Of a stretch of 38,803 bases of DNA, positions 25,585-34,083 are shown one piece after another; the first letter of the stretch is position 1, and the number at the start of each line of letters is the position of its first letter. Both the position numbers and the translations under genes were made by a program. The DNA comes from a virus, in IMG/VR virus record IMGVR_UViG_3300020473_000061, positions 1-38,803 of that record; one strand, given 5' to 3'. The notes below the pieces were generated by a model. It had not been told where the DNA came from. It saw only the letters and a program-made list of their open reading frames with translations, and did not search any database.

Positions 25585-28269
25585 ATGGCAACTTATTATA
25601 TTGACTGGGAAGGCGGAGATGATTCTAAGGATGGTACTTCGTTTGCCAATAGAAAAAGGACTCAGTATGGTTTTCAGCAAGCTGGTATAAGTGTGACAGG
25701 TGGTGATGAAATTAGATTTGCTGGAAAACCTAGACAGTTACTTGATAGTAATGCCAGAATATGGAATTGGATGGGTTGGAGACCATATCATTATTATAGT
25801 ATAGGTAGTATAACTTATAGTCAAACAACAGGTGAAACAGTTCTTACTTGGTCTAATCATGGAATGCAGACAGGAGAAACTGTAGGAATAGATCAAAATA
25901 GTAATTTCTCAAATCATTGGGAAACAATTAATGGTATGTGGGAGATTACAAGAGTTGATGCTAATACTTTTAAATTAAATGATTACACTGCACCTTCTGG
26001 TGCAACCACTGGAAGTGGTGGGTATATAAGAAAGATGAAAAATTCTATAGTACAACTTTCATCAGAAGTAACACAAGAACTTGCATCTAATGGTCAAAGA
26101 AATGCACCTTGGACTGCATCTACAAATGTTACTACTAGTTTAGAAACAACTACTGGAACATGGAGTAGTCAGGTTCCTATGCAATCACATGCATATTCTG
26201 ATAAAATTGAGATTGCAGATGGATTTGGAACTGGAAAGGCTGCATATTGGCCAATTGGATCAGCATTAAATTTATCTGGATATCAACAGGTGTCTTATCT
26301 AGTAAGACAGACTAGTGGAACTAGAACATCAACAGGAACAGGATCAACAACAACTCCAAATCTTAGTTTGAGGTTATGTACTGATACTAGTGGAGATACT
26401 TCTGTCCATACAATTCCAGTTATGACTGGTTCAGATACTAGTTCGACTTGGAGAGATTTTACTCATGATTTTGGAACTAATTTAAATTCGAGTATACAAT
26501 CCGTAGCTCTTTATGTTGATGTGGATAATGGAGCACAAACATTTAATTTTGATAATATTATTGCATGTAAGGCTAAATCTGCAGCTGATAGTTTAACATT
26601 GAATAGTGTAGTTGGTTTTGGAACACAACCAAATAATCCTCATTATTGGAAGATAGGTTCTATAAGGAAGAAAAATATTCGAATTTTGATGGGTGATAGA
26701 CGAAATAGTTATTATCCCTATAGTTATTATACTCCTGGTGGAGCTGATTGGTCTGGTGCTATTGGTGTTGCTCGAACTGCTAACACATATTCAACAGTAA
26801 ATATGTATAAAATAGAACCAACTCAAGTATGGGAGGATATGGGTATAGAGCCAGTTAGTGGTTCTTGGAGTAGTTATAGTCCTAATTGGTTTGAAATCAG
26901 TAGTAAATCTGGAGTTAGTACAACAAGTCGTCTTAAAATAAGTGGTGGTTGGGATGTCAGTACTAATATGGCAACACAACATACTGGTGGATATACAGCT
27001 CTTAATGGTCATAATAGTTATGGTTATTTTCTGCGTTTTAATAGTTGTAGTTATACAGAGTTTGAAAATTTCATGGCCATGAGTGCACTAAGACCCCTTG
27101 ATTTTAGTAGTTGTCATTATAGTCAGTTCCATAATTGTGGTGTTACTGGTGCGGGTTATTATGGGTTGATGATGCAGAGTTGTCAAAGGTTACTGGGTGG
27201 TTGTAGTTTATGGGGAAATGGTGGTACTCAATCTGTATATATGAGTAGTTGTAATAACTGGAATGATTATGAAGAACAAAATGCGGGGATAACTACATTT
27301 TGGTCTTCCACTAGTTATTCAGAAGGTGTTGTTGTTCAGCATCATACTAATAGTAATATTCATAAAATGGTAGGGAAGCATGTAGCACAAAGTTACGGGT
27401 GTGCATTATCTTATAGTACTGGGTGTAGAGTTGACTACATTGATGCTGGAGATTCTCCTGGTAGTGGTGGTTCTGTTCAAGGGTTTAGAATGTACCAGAA
27501 TTATGGTGGAGTAACTGTTGGTATTCTTACTGTAAGTAATTGTTATTATGGAACATATTTTGAAAATTCAGGAGATGTAGTACTTGATAAAGTTGATTTG
27601 ATCAGGGAAGATTGGGATCTATCTAATGGTTCAAATGGATATCAAAATAATATGCAATATGGATTTTATACTAGATATAATTCTGAAGCTAGAGTTAAAG
27701 GTGGTCAATGGGATAAACAACCTTACCTGGACGGATCAGATATATTCACAGATAATGTAATCTTGAATTATAGTAGTTCTCCCAACTTTACTGGAAATTA
27801 CAGGATTCTTGCTAAGAATCATGATGGTACTAGTGGTGAATATAAAAACTTCTATCGATATGGAACTGTTGAACCAGATACATCAACAAGACATACTGCA
27901 TCTGGTTGGTCTTGGAAAATTGATATTAGTAGTAGTAGTGCAAGCCCTACATCTCCAATTGACTGGGAAGTTGCAAAGGTTATATGTAATGCAAATGCAC
28001 AGGTAACTGCTTCTATTTGGGTTTATCGTGATGGAACGGGTGTGAATGGTGGTCTAAGGGTAAAAAGTGGTGCAGCTGCAGGTATAACTGCTGATATTAA
28101 TGCGGTTATTTCTGATAATACATCTGGTTCTTGGGTTCAATGTTCATTAAACTTCACACCAACAGAAGCTGGTGCGGTAGCTATATATGCTATGGGATAT
28201 CAGCCTACAAGTGGTGGAAACAATAGTCATAATCTATGGCTTGATGATTTCTCAGTAACACAGGCATAA
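25585..28269 (+). CDS. Beta-helix virion protein, possible depolymerase or fibre (894 aa)
   Basis: The N-terminus (TYYIDWEGGDDSKDGTSFAN) is the entry motif of phage beta-helix proteins. Residues about 73-148 carry one HGM-TGE beta module, a cousin of the modules in the 928-aa protein. The central region, about 468-658, has the regular short strands and Ser/Cys/Asn stacks of a right-handed parallel beta-helix (FNSCSYTEFENF, then FSSCHYSQFHNC). Residues about 745-894 look like a carbohydrate-binding jelly roll (WEVAKVICNANAQVTASIWV to LWLDDFSVTQA). No catalytic residues can be assigned by eye. A clear GGAGG ribosome binding site lies 10 bases upstream. Such proteins are either polysaccharide-degrading tailspikes or fibre parts; which applies here is open. 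Confidence 0.75.
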   Translation: MATYYIDWEGGDDSKDGTSFANRKRTQYGFQQAGISVTGGDEIRFAGKPRQLLDSNARIWNWMGWRPYHYYSIGSITYSQTTGETVLTWSNHGMQTGETVGIDQNSNFSNHWETINGMWEITRVDANTFKLNDYTAPSGATTGSGGYIRKMKNSIVQLSSEVTQELASNGQRNAPWTASTNVTTSLETTTGTWSSQVPMQSHAYSDKIEIADGFGTGKAAYWPIGSALNLSGYQQVSYLVRQTSGTRTSTGTGSTTTPNLSLRLCTDTSGDTSVHTIPVMTGSDTSSTWRDFTHDFGTNLNSSIQSVALYVDVDNGAQTFNFDNIIACKAKSAADSLTLNSVVGFGTQPNNPHYWKIGSIRKKNIRILMGDRRNSYYPYSYYTPGGADWSGAIGVARTANTYSTVNMYKIEPTQVWEDMGIEPVSGSWSSYSPNWFEISSKSGVSTTSRLKISGGWDVSTNMATQHTGGYTALNGHNSYGYFLRFNSCSYTEFENFMAMSALRPLDFSSCHYSQFHNCGVTGAGYYGLMMQSCQRLLGGCSLWGNGGTQSVYMSSCNNWNDYEEQNAGITTFWSSTSYSEGVVVQHHTNSNIHKMVGKHVAQSYGCALSYSTGCRVDYIDAGDSPGSGGSVQGFRMYQNYGGVTVGILTVSNCYYGTYFENSGDVVLDKVDLIREDWDLSNGSNGYQNNMQYGFYTRYNSEARVKGGQWDKQPYLDGSDIFTDNVILNYSSSPNFTGNYRILAKNHDGTSGEYKNFYRYGTVEPDTSTRHTASGWSWKIDISSSSASPTSPIDWEVAKVICNANAQVTASIWVYRDGTGVNGGLRVKSGAAAGITADINAVISDNTSGSWVQCSLNFTPTEAGAVAIYAMGYQPTSGGNNSHNLWLDDFSVTQA

Positions 28270-28273
28270 AATT

Positions 28274-28510
28274 ATGGCATACGAAACAATTAGAACAGAA
28301 CCAGCTGCAAGAGGGTTGGTTAGTTATAAAGTTCAAGTTAGTAATGATAGGTGTGTTTGGATTAAAACTGCACCTGATACATCACAATCTGATTTAGATG
28401 TACTTGTTGATGAATTTTTAGATGAAGAAACTGCTGACTTGGAAAGAAGAGAAAAGAGAAGACTTCAAATTTTAGAATTAGATCTACCAGTTGGTATAAG
28501 AACTATTTAA
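28274..28510 (+). CDS. Small fibre-accessory-like protein (78 aa)
   Basis: The N-terminal half is beta-like (GLVSYKVQVSNDRCVWIKTA) and the C-terminal half is a charged helix (DEETADLERREKRRLQILEL). It starts 4 bases after the beta-helix gene and 8 bases before the 105-residue gene, so the three are surely co-transcribed. The combination suggests a small chaperone or connector for the neighbouring structural proteins, but I know no named family. Confidence 0.65.
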   Translation: MAYETIRTEPAARGLVSYKVQVSNDRCVWIKTAPDTSQSDLDVLVDEFLDEETADLERREKRRLQILELDLPVGIRTI

Positions 28511-28518
28511 GGTAAACT

Positions 28519-28836
28519 ATGGCACTTCCAACTAGATCACAAGTAATGTCAATGGACTATGTTGATTGGTCCTTGCCAGCATTTTGGGTAGATTCTGGTG
28601 CCTCTGGTGGTGGTGCAGTTGTTTCTAATAATGCATATGTAAATGTAAGTGGTACTTGGAAACAATCAGACGATATCTATGTTAATGTTAGTGGAACATG
28701 GAAAAACGTGACAAATGATGTGGTGTATGTTAATATATCTGGAAGTTGGAAACAACTAACTGGAGGAGGAGGTGGAGGTGTAGATTCTGATACACTTGAT
28801 TATGTTGATTGGTCTTTACCTGTTGCAGGTAGATGA
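28519..28836 (+). CDS. Repeat protein with triple YVNVSGTWK motif and duplicated ends (105 aa)
   Basis: Three copies of Y-V-N-(V/I)-S-G-(T/S)-W-K occur at residues about 40-48, 54-62 and 70-78, separated by short acidic or polar spacers; then comes a six-glycine linker. The segment DYVDWSLP appears twice, near the start (residues 13-20) and just before the C-terminus, so the protein is nearly symmetrical. Both features suggest a small beta-prism or tip protein of the fibre apparatus. The YVNVSGTWK repeat is familiar from phage structural proteins; the function is not established. It is the last structural gene before a new late-promoter motif. Confidence 0.65.
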   Translation: MALPTRSQVMSMDYVDWSLPAFWVDSGASGGGAVVSNNAYVNVSGTWKQSDDIYVNVSGTWKNVTNDVVYVNISGSWKQLTGGGGGGVDSDTLDYVDWSLPVAGR

Positions 28837-28842
28837 TAAATA
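28835..28842 (+). promoter_or_regulatory. T4-type late promoter motif (GATAAATA)
   Basis: It fits NATAAATA, overlaps the stop codon of the 105-aa gene and lies 20 bases before the sulfotransferase ATG. Confidence 0.5.
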
Positions 28843-28862
28843 TTTTTTAAATTGAATTTTTT

Positions 28863-29798
28863 ATGAACAAAACATTTTATTTCATGGCAGGACTTCCACG
28901 TGCTGGAAGCACTCTTCTGTCTACATTATTAAATCAAAACCCAAGGTTTTATTCAGGACCATCAAGTCCTGTTCTTGGTGTAATGTATGCGACTCATGAT
29001 AACTTTCAGAATTCAAATGAACTTTATACTGGGTATCCAAAACCAAATCAAGCCAATGAGATAGTTGGTTCTATTATAAGACATTGGTATAGTGATGTTG
29101 AGGAAGAAGTTATCTTTGATAAGAACCGTGCATGGACTGCAAGAGTTGCTTTTATTGAGGGATATATTAAAGAAGAAGCAAAGATTATAGTTCCTGTAAG
29201 AAGAATAGATGAAATACTTGCATCTATACTTACCATGGTTCATCGTAATCCTTTTCAGGAAGGTCAGCCAAGAATTAATTTTGTTGACGAACAGTTAGTG
29301 AAGTTTAATATTCCTATTAATGATGAGAATAGATGTACGTTCCTTCTTAATTCTTCTGGTATTGTTTATGAGTCCTTGAATGCTGTTAAGATGGGTGTAG
29401 ATGAAGGGCATGGTGACAAATTTCATTTTGTAGACTATAATGATTTGGTAAACAATCCGCAAGAAGAATTAAATGATATCTATAAGTTCTTGGGTGAAGA
29501 ACCATTTGAACATACGTTTGATGAACTATCTAATGAATATAGAGAAGATGACCTGACAACTTATGGTTTATCTGATATGCATGAGGTTCATTCTAAATTA
29601 GAGAAGACTTCACCAGATCCAAGTACAGTTCTTCCTGAGTCTATTATCAAACTATATAATGAAAATAAAAAGAATCTTGAGTTTTGGAATGATTCTGGAG
29701 CAATGAAGGTTAACAAGCAACCTTTACGTAATGTTCCAGAATCATCACAGGTGGTTAACCCATCAAATAAAAATCCATACAATCTCTTTTCACAATAA
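28863..29798 (+). CDS. Sulfotransferase-like protein (311 aa)
   Basis: It resembles the PAPS-dependent sulfotransferase fold. The N-terminus has the phosphosulfate-binding loop GLPRAGSTLLSTLLNQNP (residues about 10-27), the hallmark of this family; a second PAPS-contact region is likely around VPVRRIDEILASI (residues about 111-123), where an Arg precedes the helix. It also has the HFVDYNDLVNNPQEELNDIY segment, which is common to phage and bacterial members. No transmembrane anchor is present, so it should be cytosolic. It heads a group of glycan-type modification genes. The acceptor could be host glycan, phage glycoprotein or a small molecule; nothing here decides. Cyanophage genomes are known to carry such genes. 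Confidence 0.85.
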   Translation: MNKTFYFMAGLPRAGSTLLSTLLNQNPRFYSGPSSPVLGVMYATHDNFQNSNELYTGYPKPNQANEIVGSIIRHWYSDVEEEVIFDKNRAWTARVAFIEGYIKEEAKIIVPVRRIDEILASILTMVHRNPFQEGQPRINFVDEQLVKFNIPINDENRCTFLLNSSGIVYESLNAVKMGVDEGHGDKFHFVDYNDLVNNPQEELNDIYKFLGEEPFEHTFDELSNEYREDDLTTYGLSDMHEVHSKLEKTSPDPSTVLPESIIKLYNENKKNLEFWNDSGAMKVNKQPLRNVPESSQVVNPSNKNPYNLFSQ

Positions 29799-29801
29799 AT
29801 A
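29794..29801 (+). promoter_or_regulatory. T4-type late promoter motif (AATAAATA)
   Basis: A match to NATAAATA overlapping the end of the sulfotransferase gene, 22 bases before the next ATG. Confidence 0.45.
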
Positions 29802-29823
29802 CTACACAAGGTTTAAATAAAAA

Positions 29824-30165
29824 ATGGCAATTACACACACCCAGACAGTATCCGCATTGACAATCTTAAATAATGCTGATAATATTGTTTCAGATGTTAG
29901 AGTGAAAACTGTTTCCGTTGATGATTCAAATCCTTCAGTTCTTACAATTGAATCTGAGGAGAATTATCAGGTAGATACATCAGGTGGTACTGGTGCATCA
30001 GGATTTGTTGCATATGATAGTCTTACTCAAGCAGGAATTCTTGCATGGACTCCTATTGCGGATGGATTATCAAAATCAAATGTTAAAACAAATCATGAAT
30101 CATGGATAGAATCTGTTAAGAATCCTCCAGCACCTACTAACGTATCTAAGGCACTTCCTTTCTAA
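29824..30165 (+). CDS. Small protein of unknown function, probably virion-associated (113 aa)
   Basis: A Thr/Ser/Val-rich sequence without cysteine: AITHTQTVSALTILNNADNI, beta-strand-like alternation through VRVKTVSVDDSNPSVLTIE, and a helical C-terminal part with the SWIESVKNPPAP stretch. The N-terminus resembles those of small cyanophage structural proteins. It lies between a sulfotransferase and a glycosyltransferase gene, behind its own late-promoter motif, so late expression as a virion component is likely. I do not know its family name. Confidence 0.6.
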   Translation: MAITHTQTVSALTILNNADNIVSDVRVKTVSVDDSNPSVLTIESEENYQVDTSGGTGASGFVAYDSLTQAGILAWTPIADGLSKSNVKTNHESWIESVKNPPAPTNVSKALPF

Positions 30166-30186
30166 ATTAAATCGTAATTTTTTATT

Positions 30187-31083
30187 ATGTCTCGAAAAAA
30201 ATATTCTTTGTTCCATGTACAAGGTGGATTTGGGAAGCACATTGCAGCGACAGCAGTAGCAAAATGTATTAAGAACAACTTTCCTGGTAGGGAGTTGATT
30301 GTTAGTGCTGTTTGGTCTGAAATATTCACCAATCTTCCTTTTGTGGATAGAATATATCAAACTGGAAATACGAGTTATTATTATCAAAATTATGTAGAGG
30401 ATATGGATTCATTAGTCTTTGCTAATGAACCATATTTTACTACAGATCATGTAAATAAAACACTACCTTTGGTTCAGACTTGGTGTAAGATGTATAATCT
30501 TGAGTACCATGGTGAGATGCCAGAGATAAAGTTTAATCCTCTACAGAGAAAGAGTGCCAAAGAGTTTTGGCCTGGTAGAGCAAATGGAAAACCCATCATG
30601 GTCATTCAGACTAATGGTGGAATGTATCAAGAACAGAGACCATATCTGTGGGCAAGAGACATGCCTGTGGTACTGGCACAAAAACTTGTAGATCATTATT
30701 CAGATGATTATCATATCTTCCAGATAACAAGGCCATCATGTGAAGTCTTAGATGATGTAGAAGTTATAAAAGACCCTATGAGTAACATGGAACTTGTAAG
30801 TACTCTGTTACATAGTGATAAGAGAATACTGATTGATAGTTGTATGCAACATGCTGCTGCAGCATTGAAGATGCCATCAGTAGTATTATGGAATGGAACA
30901 AGTCCAAAAGTATTTGGATGGGATATGCATACAAATATACAGGCGAAGAAACCTGCTAAGATGAAGTTACCGAATAGTGTATTGTTTGATTTTGATTTTA
31001 CTGGTGTTGAAGCAGAGTATCCATATGTAGATGAGGATGATGAGATATTTGACTTTGATAAAATTGTAGAGGCAGTCGGTTAA
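30187..31083 (+). CDS. Glycosyltransferase family 9-like protein (298 aa)
   Basis: It resembles GT-B fold heptosyltransferase-type enzymes (GT9), which move a sugar from a nucleotide donor. The N-terminal domain opens with a glycine-rich loop, VQGGFGKHIAATAVAKCIK, followed by LIVSAVWSEIF and NLPFVDRIYQTG, the usual GT9 layout. The C-terminal domain has LIDSCMQHAAAALKMPSVVLWNGTSPKVFGW, matching the nucleotide-sugar-binding segment (D-S-x3-H-x-A-A). The C-terminus is acidic (VDEDDEIFDFD). The length is slightly short for the family. It is separated by only 2 bases from the carbamoyltransferase, suggesting one pathway. The sugar and acceptor are unknown; related proteins without proven transferase activity exist. 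Confidence 0.75.
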   Translation: MSRKKYSLFHVQGGFGKHIAATAVAKCIKNNFPGRELIVSAVWSEIFTNLPFVDRIYQTGNTSYYYQNYVEDMDSLVFANEPYFTTDHVNKTLPLVQTWCKMYNLEYHGEMPEIKFNPLQRKSAKEFWPGRANGKPIMVIQTNGGMYQEQRPYLWARDMPVVLAQKLVDHYSDDYHIFQITRPSCEVLDDVEVIKDPMSNMELVSTLLHSDKRILIDSCMQHAAAALKMPSVVLWNGTSPKVFGWDMHTNIQAKKPAKMKLPNSVLFDFDFTGVEAEYPYVDEDDEIFDFDKIVEAVG

Positions 31084-31085
31084 TT

Positions 31086-32771
31086 ATGAATGTAGTTGGT
31101 CTTTATGGTGCGATTGGTTGGAATGTTATAATCTCAGACAATCCTAAGTTATTAAAACAATCAGAAGATTCTTGGACACATGGTGCGAGTGTAACTCTCA
31201 TTAAAGATGGTGAGCACTGTGTGAGTATCAGTGAAGAGAGATTGAGTAAGATAAAATATGATGGTAACTTTCCTAGAAAGTCTATTGAGTATTGTTTGTC
31301 TGCTGCGAACTTAGATAAGAATGATATTGATTTAGTCATTGTTCCATCAATGGCTAATCAAAATTTCTATAAGAATTATATCAATAAGACCATTGAGAAG
31401 AAGGTTAAAAGATATTTTCCAAAGGCAAAGGTAGAGATAGCATCACATCACTTGTGTCATGCCTATTCTTCTGTGTTCTCTTGTGATTATAATGAGGGTT
31501 CATTTATTACATTAGATAATGCTGGTTCCGTTTTATTTGATACTGTAGGAAATATATTTGCCTGTGAAAATCATTCATTTGGATACTTTAACAAGAAGAA
31601 AAATCTATTCAAATATTATCCTGGTATTCCACAGACAAATAATCTAGGAAACTATTATTGGTTGTGGGCATATCATATCTACGTGAATAAGATACAGGCA
31701 GATATTAAACTTACAGATCCAAAGTATAGAGAGACATTCTGTGGTAAGGTCATGGGTCTTTCTGCCTATGGAAACATCAAAGAGTTTAAGCAAGATTGGA
31801 GAATGCATTTCGAGGGCATACCACAGGTGGCACTTGAGTCTTTTCCTAATAAAGATTTTAAATATGGTAATTTATCACCAGAGAATAAGGCAAAGCAACT
31901 CCAGTATAACTTTGAGCAGGGAATGCTTAAGTGGATGAAACAGTTAAAGAAAGAGGATTATATCAATGATAATCTATGCCTTGCTGGTGGTGTCTTTCTA
32001 AACATCCTTGCTAACTCTGTACTGCGTAAAAATAAGGTCGCAGACAATATACATATCCCACCATTTCCAGACGATACAGGACTATCTTTCGGTGCTGCAG
32101 CGTATGGATTATTTAAGAACAAGGAGCAAGTAAAACTACCTCATAACATTTCACTATTTGGTAAGACTTATAGTGATGAAGAGATAGAAGAAGCACTGGG
32201 AGATACCAAGTATAAGAAGTATGATAACTTTGAGGAACTATGTAAGGTTACTGCGAAACATCTAGCAAATAATAAGATTGTAGGATGGTTCCAGAACAGG
32301 TCTGAGTTTGGTCCTAGAGCACTTGGTTCTAGGTCTATCCTTATGAATCCTCAACCTAAGAAGAATAAGGACACTGTGAACTCACGCATTAAGCATAGGG
32401 AAGAGTGGAGACCCTTTGCTGGCATCATGTTAGAGGAGTATCAGAAGGATTACTTTGTAGAAGATTATCCAAATGAGTATATGTTATATTCATTAGTCGT
32501 AAAACCTCATCAAAGAAAGAATATAGGTGCTATTACACATCAAGATGGTACTTGTAGAATACAAACGGTGAATGAGGAATTACACCCAGAAGTCACTACA
32601 CTTCTACAAAAATATAAAGAGGAAACAGGGTGTCCTATTCTTCTTAACACATCTTTCAACGATAATGGCCAACCCATTGTTGAGACACCAAAACAAGCAA
32701 TCGATACATTCAATAATATTGATTTAGATTATTTGTGTATCGGTAATTACATTATAAATAAAAACTCATAA
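31086..32771 (+). CDS. Carbamoyltransferase, NodU/CmcH/TobZ family (561 aa)
   Basis: It is predicted to transfer a carbamoyl group from carbamoyl phosphate, via carbamoyl-adenylate, to a hydroxyl of a sugar or small molecule. The N-terminal Kae1-like domain has the metal-binding HHLCHA motif (H121, H122, H125), the YYWLWAYHIYV segment and GLSAYGN. The ATP-site motif CLAGGVFLNILANS and the signature FGPRALGSRSILMNP precede the YrdC-like C-terminal domain (EEWRPFAGIMLEE, then GCPILLNTSFND). The length is full for the family. With the adjacent glycosyltransferase it suggests decoration of a glycan or nucleoside. It ends shortly before a late-promoter motif and the glutaredoxin. The family assignment is firm; the substrate is not. 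Confidence 0.93.
   Translation: MNVVGLYGAIGWNVIISDNPKLLKQSEDSWTHGASVTLIKDGEHCVSISEERLSKIKYDGNFPRKSIEYCLSAANLDKNDIDLVIVPSMANQNFYKNYINKTIEKKVKRYFPKAKVEIASHHLCHAYSSVFSCDYNEGSFITLDNAGSVLFDTVGNIFACENHSFGYFNKKKNLFKYYPGIPQTNNLGNYYWLWAYHIYVNKIQADIKLTDPKYRETFCGKVMGLSAYGNIKEFKQDWRMHFEGIPQVALESFPNKDFKYGNLSPENKAKQLQYNFEQGMLKWMKQLKKEDYINDNLCLAGGVFLNILANSVLRKNKVADNIHIPPFPDDTGLSFGAAAYGLFKNKEQVKLPHNISLFGKTYSDEEIEEALGDTKYKKYDNFEELCKVTAKHLANNKIVGWFQNRSEFGPRALGSRSILMNPQPKKNKDTVNSRIKHREEWRPFAGIMLEEYQKDYFVEDYPNEYMLYSLVVKPHQRKNIGAITHQDGTCRIQTVNEELHPEVTTLLQKYKEETGCPILLNTSFNDNGQPIVETPKQAIDTFNNIDLDYLCIGNYIINKNS
32753..32760 (+). promoter_or_regulatory. T4-type late promoter motif (TATAAATA)
   Basis: An exact core inside the last codons of the carbamoyltransferase gene, 22 bases before the glutaredoxin ATG. 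Confidence 0.5.
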
Positions 32772-32782
32772 GGAATACAAAA

Positions 32783-33025
32783 ATGAATTTTGCAGTCTAT
32801 ACAAAGGATGGTTGCCCGTATTGTGATAAAGTAAAACAGGTATTAGAGTTGACAGGAAGTAAGTTTGTGGTGTATAATTTAGATCAACATTTTAATAAGG
32901 ATGCTTTTTATGGTGAATTTGGTGAAGGATCCACCTTCCCACAAGTAGTATGTGAAGGAAACAAACTAGGAGGATGTGTTGACACAATCAAATACCTCAA
33001 AGAACAACGAATCATTAAAGAATAA
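32783..33025 (+). CDS. nrdC: Glutaredoxin (80 aa)
   Basis: A thioredoxin-fold redox protein that reduces disulfides, in T4-like phages typically those of ribonucleotide reductase. The active site C11-P-Y-C14 follows the first strand (FAVYTKDG); the cis-proline loop STFPQVV and the glutathione-site GGCVDT are both in place. The length is normal for phage glutaredoxins. It has its own late-type motif upstream, and GATAAATA begins at the base after its stop codon. The gene symbol follows T4 and cyanophage usage. Confidence 0.93.
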   Translation: MNFAVYTKDGCPYCDKVKQVLELTGSKFVVYNLDQHFNKDAFYGEFGEGSTFPQVVCEGNKLGGCVDTIKYLKEQRIIKE

Positions 33026-33033
33026 GATAAATA
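33026..33033 (+). promoter_or_regulatory. T4-type late promoter motif (GATAAATA)
   Basis: It fits NATAAATA, right after the glutaredoxin stop. The next certain ATG is 180 bases away, so it would make a long leader; it may be fortuitous. Confidence 0.35.
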
Positions 33034-33212
33034 AAAACAACATTCCCGTTAATCGTGGTGTTGAGCTTATTCTTAGTGGAGGTAAGAGGAAAAGAAAACC
33101 ACTTCATATATTATTAAATAAGGTTGTTTGTTTTTTTAATACAGAAATAGACATCTATTTTGAATTCTCTTTATCAGTAAAGAGAAAAAAATAATTCTAA
33201 AGGAGGTAACAG
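33034..33212 (+). other. Intergenic leader with a stem-loop
   Basis: About 180 bases with no convincing gene. A reading frame crosses it (to 33194), but it has no ATG after the glutaredoxin stop. A near-perfect 9-bp stem TTCTCTTTA/TAAAGAGAA with a TCAG loop lies at about 33166-33187. It is not followed by T's, so it is not a terminator. It ends just before the strong AAAGGAGGT ribosome binding site (33199-33207) of the next gene. Confidence 0.4.
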
Positions 33213-33437
33213 ATGACCATAGAAACGATACTAGTCTTAGTGTTACCGATATCTTTTTTATTATTTTGTGCAGGAGCACTAGGTGGTTGGATTGCACGAG
33301 ACTACATGATGAACTATCAGGAGATACCACGACCTCACCCTGAAATGTTCGATGAAAATGGGAACCTAGTTCCCGATGAGGTTATAGCATTTCGATTTGA
33401 AAACAATTATGACTACGAAGAAGACACCGACGACTAG
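33213..33437 (+). CDS. Small single-span membrane protein (74 aa)
   Basis: Residues about 4-27 (ETILVLVLPISFLLFCAGAL) form one strong transmembrane helix, followed by GGWIARDYM and an acidic, proline-containing soluble tail ending DYEEDTDD. The ribosome binding site AAAGGAGGT is among the strongest in the window. The gene's end overlaps the next gene by 29 bases. I recognise this as a type conserved in T4-like cyanophages, but with no assigned role; a membrane-tethered partner of the downstream protein is a guess. Confidence 0.75.
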   Translation: MTIETILVLVLPISFLLFCAGALGGWIARDYMMNYQEIPRPHPEMFDENGNLVPDEVIAFRFENNYDYEEDTDD

Positions 33438-34083
33438 AGGAAGAAAGAAATCTACTACTACTTCTTCTACTACAACTCCAAAGAAAACAACTACTCCAAA
33501 GGCAACTAAAACAGCAACTAAAAAGAAAACTGTTTCTGTTAAACCTCTTCCAGAATTACCTGCAAGACCATTTGCTTTTGAAGTTTTAGATTTGGTCTCT
33601 AAACAAAGATCTAAGGCTAAAAAGATTGAAGTTCTTAGAAAATATGAAGATATATCATTGAAAGCAATCTTTATATGGAATTTTGATGAATCGATAGTAT
33701 CATTACTTCCAGACGGACAAGTTCCTTATACTGGATATGATGAACAGAATACCTATAGTGGAACTTTATCTACAAAACTTTCATATGAAGTTCGTAAGAT
33801 GCATGAGAATGGTGATTTTTCTTTAGGTGTTAGTGATCAGCAAGGACATACAACTATTCGTAGAGAATGGAAACATTTTTATATGTTCTGTAGAGGTGGT
33901 AATAATGGTATGAATGCTCTTCGTCGTGAGACTATGTTTATTAACATTCTTGAAGGACTTCATCCATTAGAGGCAGAAATTCTTACTTTAGTTAAGGATA
34001 AGAGATTACATGAAGTTTATAATGTTACACAAGATGTTGTTGCTGAAGCATATCCTGACATTCAATGGGGAGGTAGAGTATGA
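33409..34083 (+). CDS. Conserved phage protein with a basic Thr/Lys-rich tail (224 aa)
   Basis: The first about 45 residues are a disordered, highly basic Thr/Lys/Pro/Ser-rich tail (MTTKKTPTTRGRKKS onward), probably nucleic-acid-binding. A folded domain follows (FAFEVLDLVSKQRSKAKKIE, then AIFIWNFDESIVSLLPDG, and IRREWKHFYMFCRGG). I chose ATG 33409; a TTG 12 bases upstream would add four residues. It overlaps the membrane-protein gene by 29 bases, and its stop overlaps the next ATG (ATGA at 34080). The folded domain looks like a conserved T4-like phage family without known function, possibly DUF6433, which I could not verify. Confidence 0.75.
   Translation: MTTKKTPTTRGRKKSTTTSSTTTPKKTTTPKATKTATKKKTVSVKPLPELPARPFAFEVLDLVSKQRSKAKKIEVLRKYEDISLKAIFIWNFDESIVSLLPDGQVPYTGYDEQNTYSGTLSTKLSYEVRKMHENGDFSLGVSDQQGHTTIRREWKHFYMFCRGGNNGMNALRRETMFINILEGLHPLEAEILTLVKDKRLHEVYNVTQDVVAEAYPDIQWGGRV

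Noticed and set aside
33166-33187. Stem-loop TTCTCTTTA/TAAAGAGAA as a terminator
   Set aside because: On neither strand is the stem followed by a T run; on the + strand it is followed by A's and then a strong ribosome binding site.
33026-33194. Open frame continuing past the glutaredoxin gene to 33194
   Set aside because: It has no ATG after the glutaredoxin stop and would have to start inside that gene in another frame; its composition (Lys/Asn/Phe) looks like AT-rich noise.
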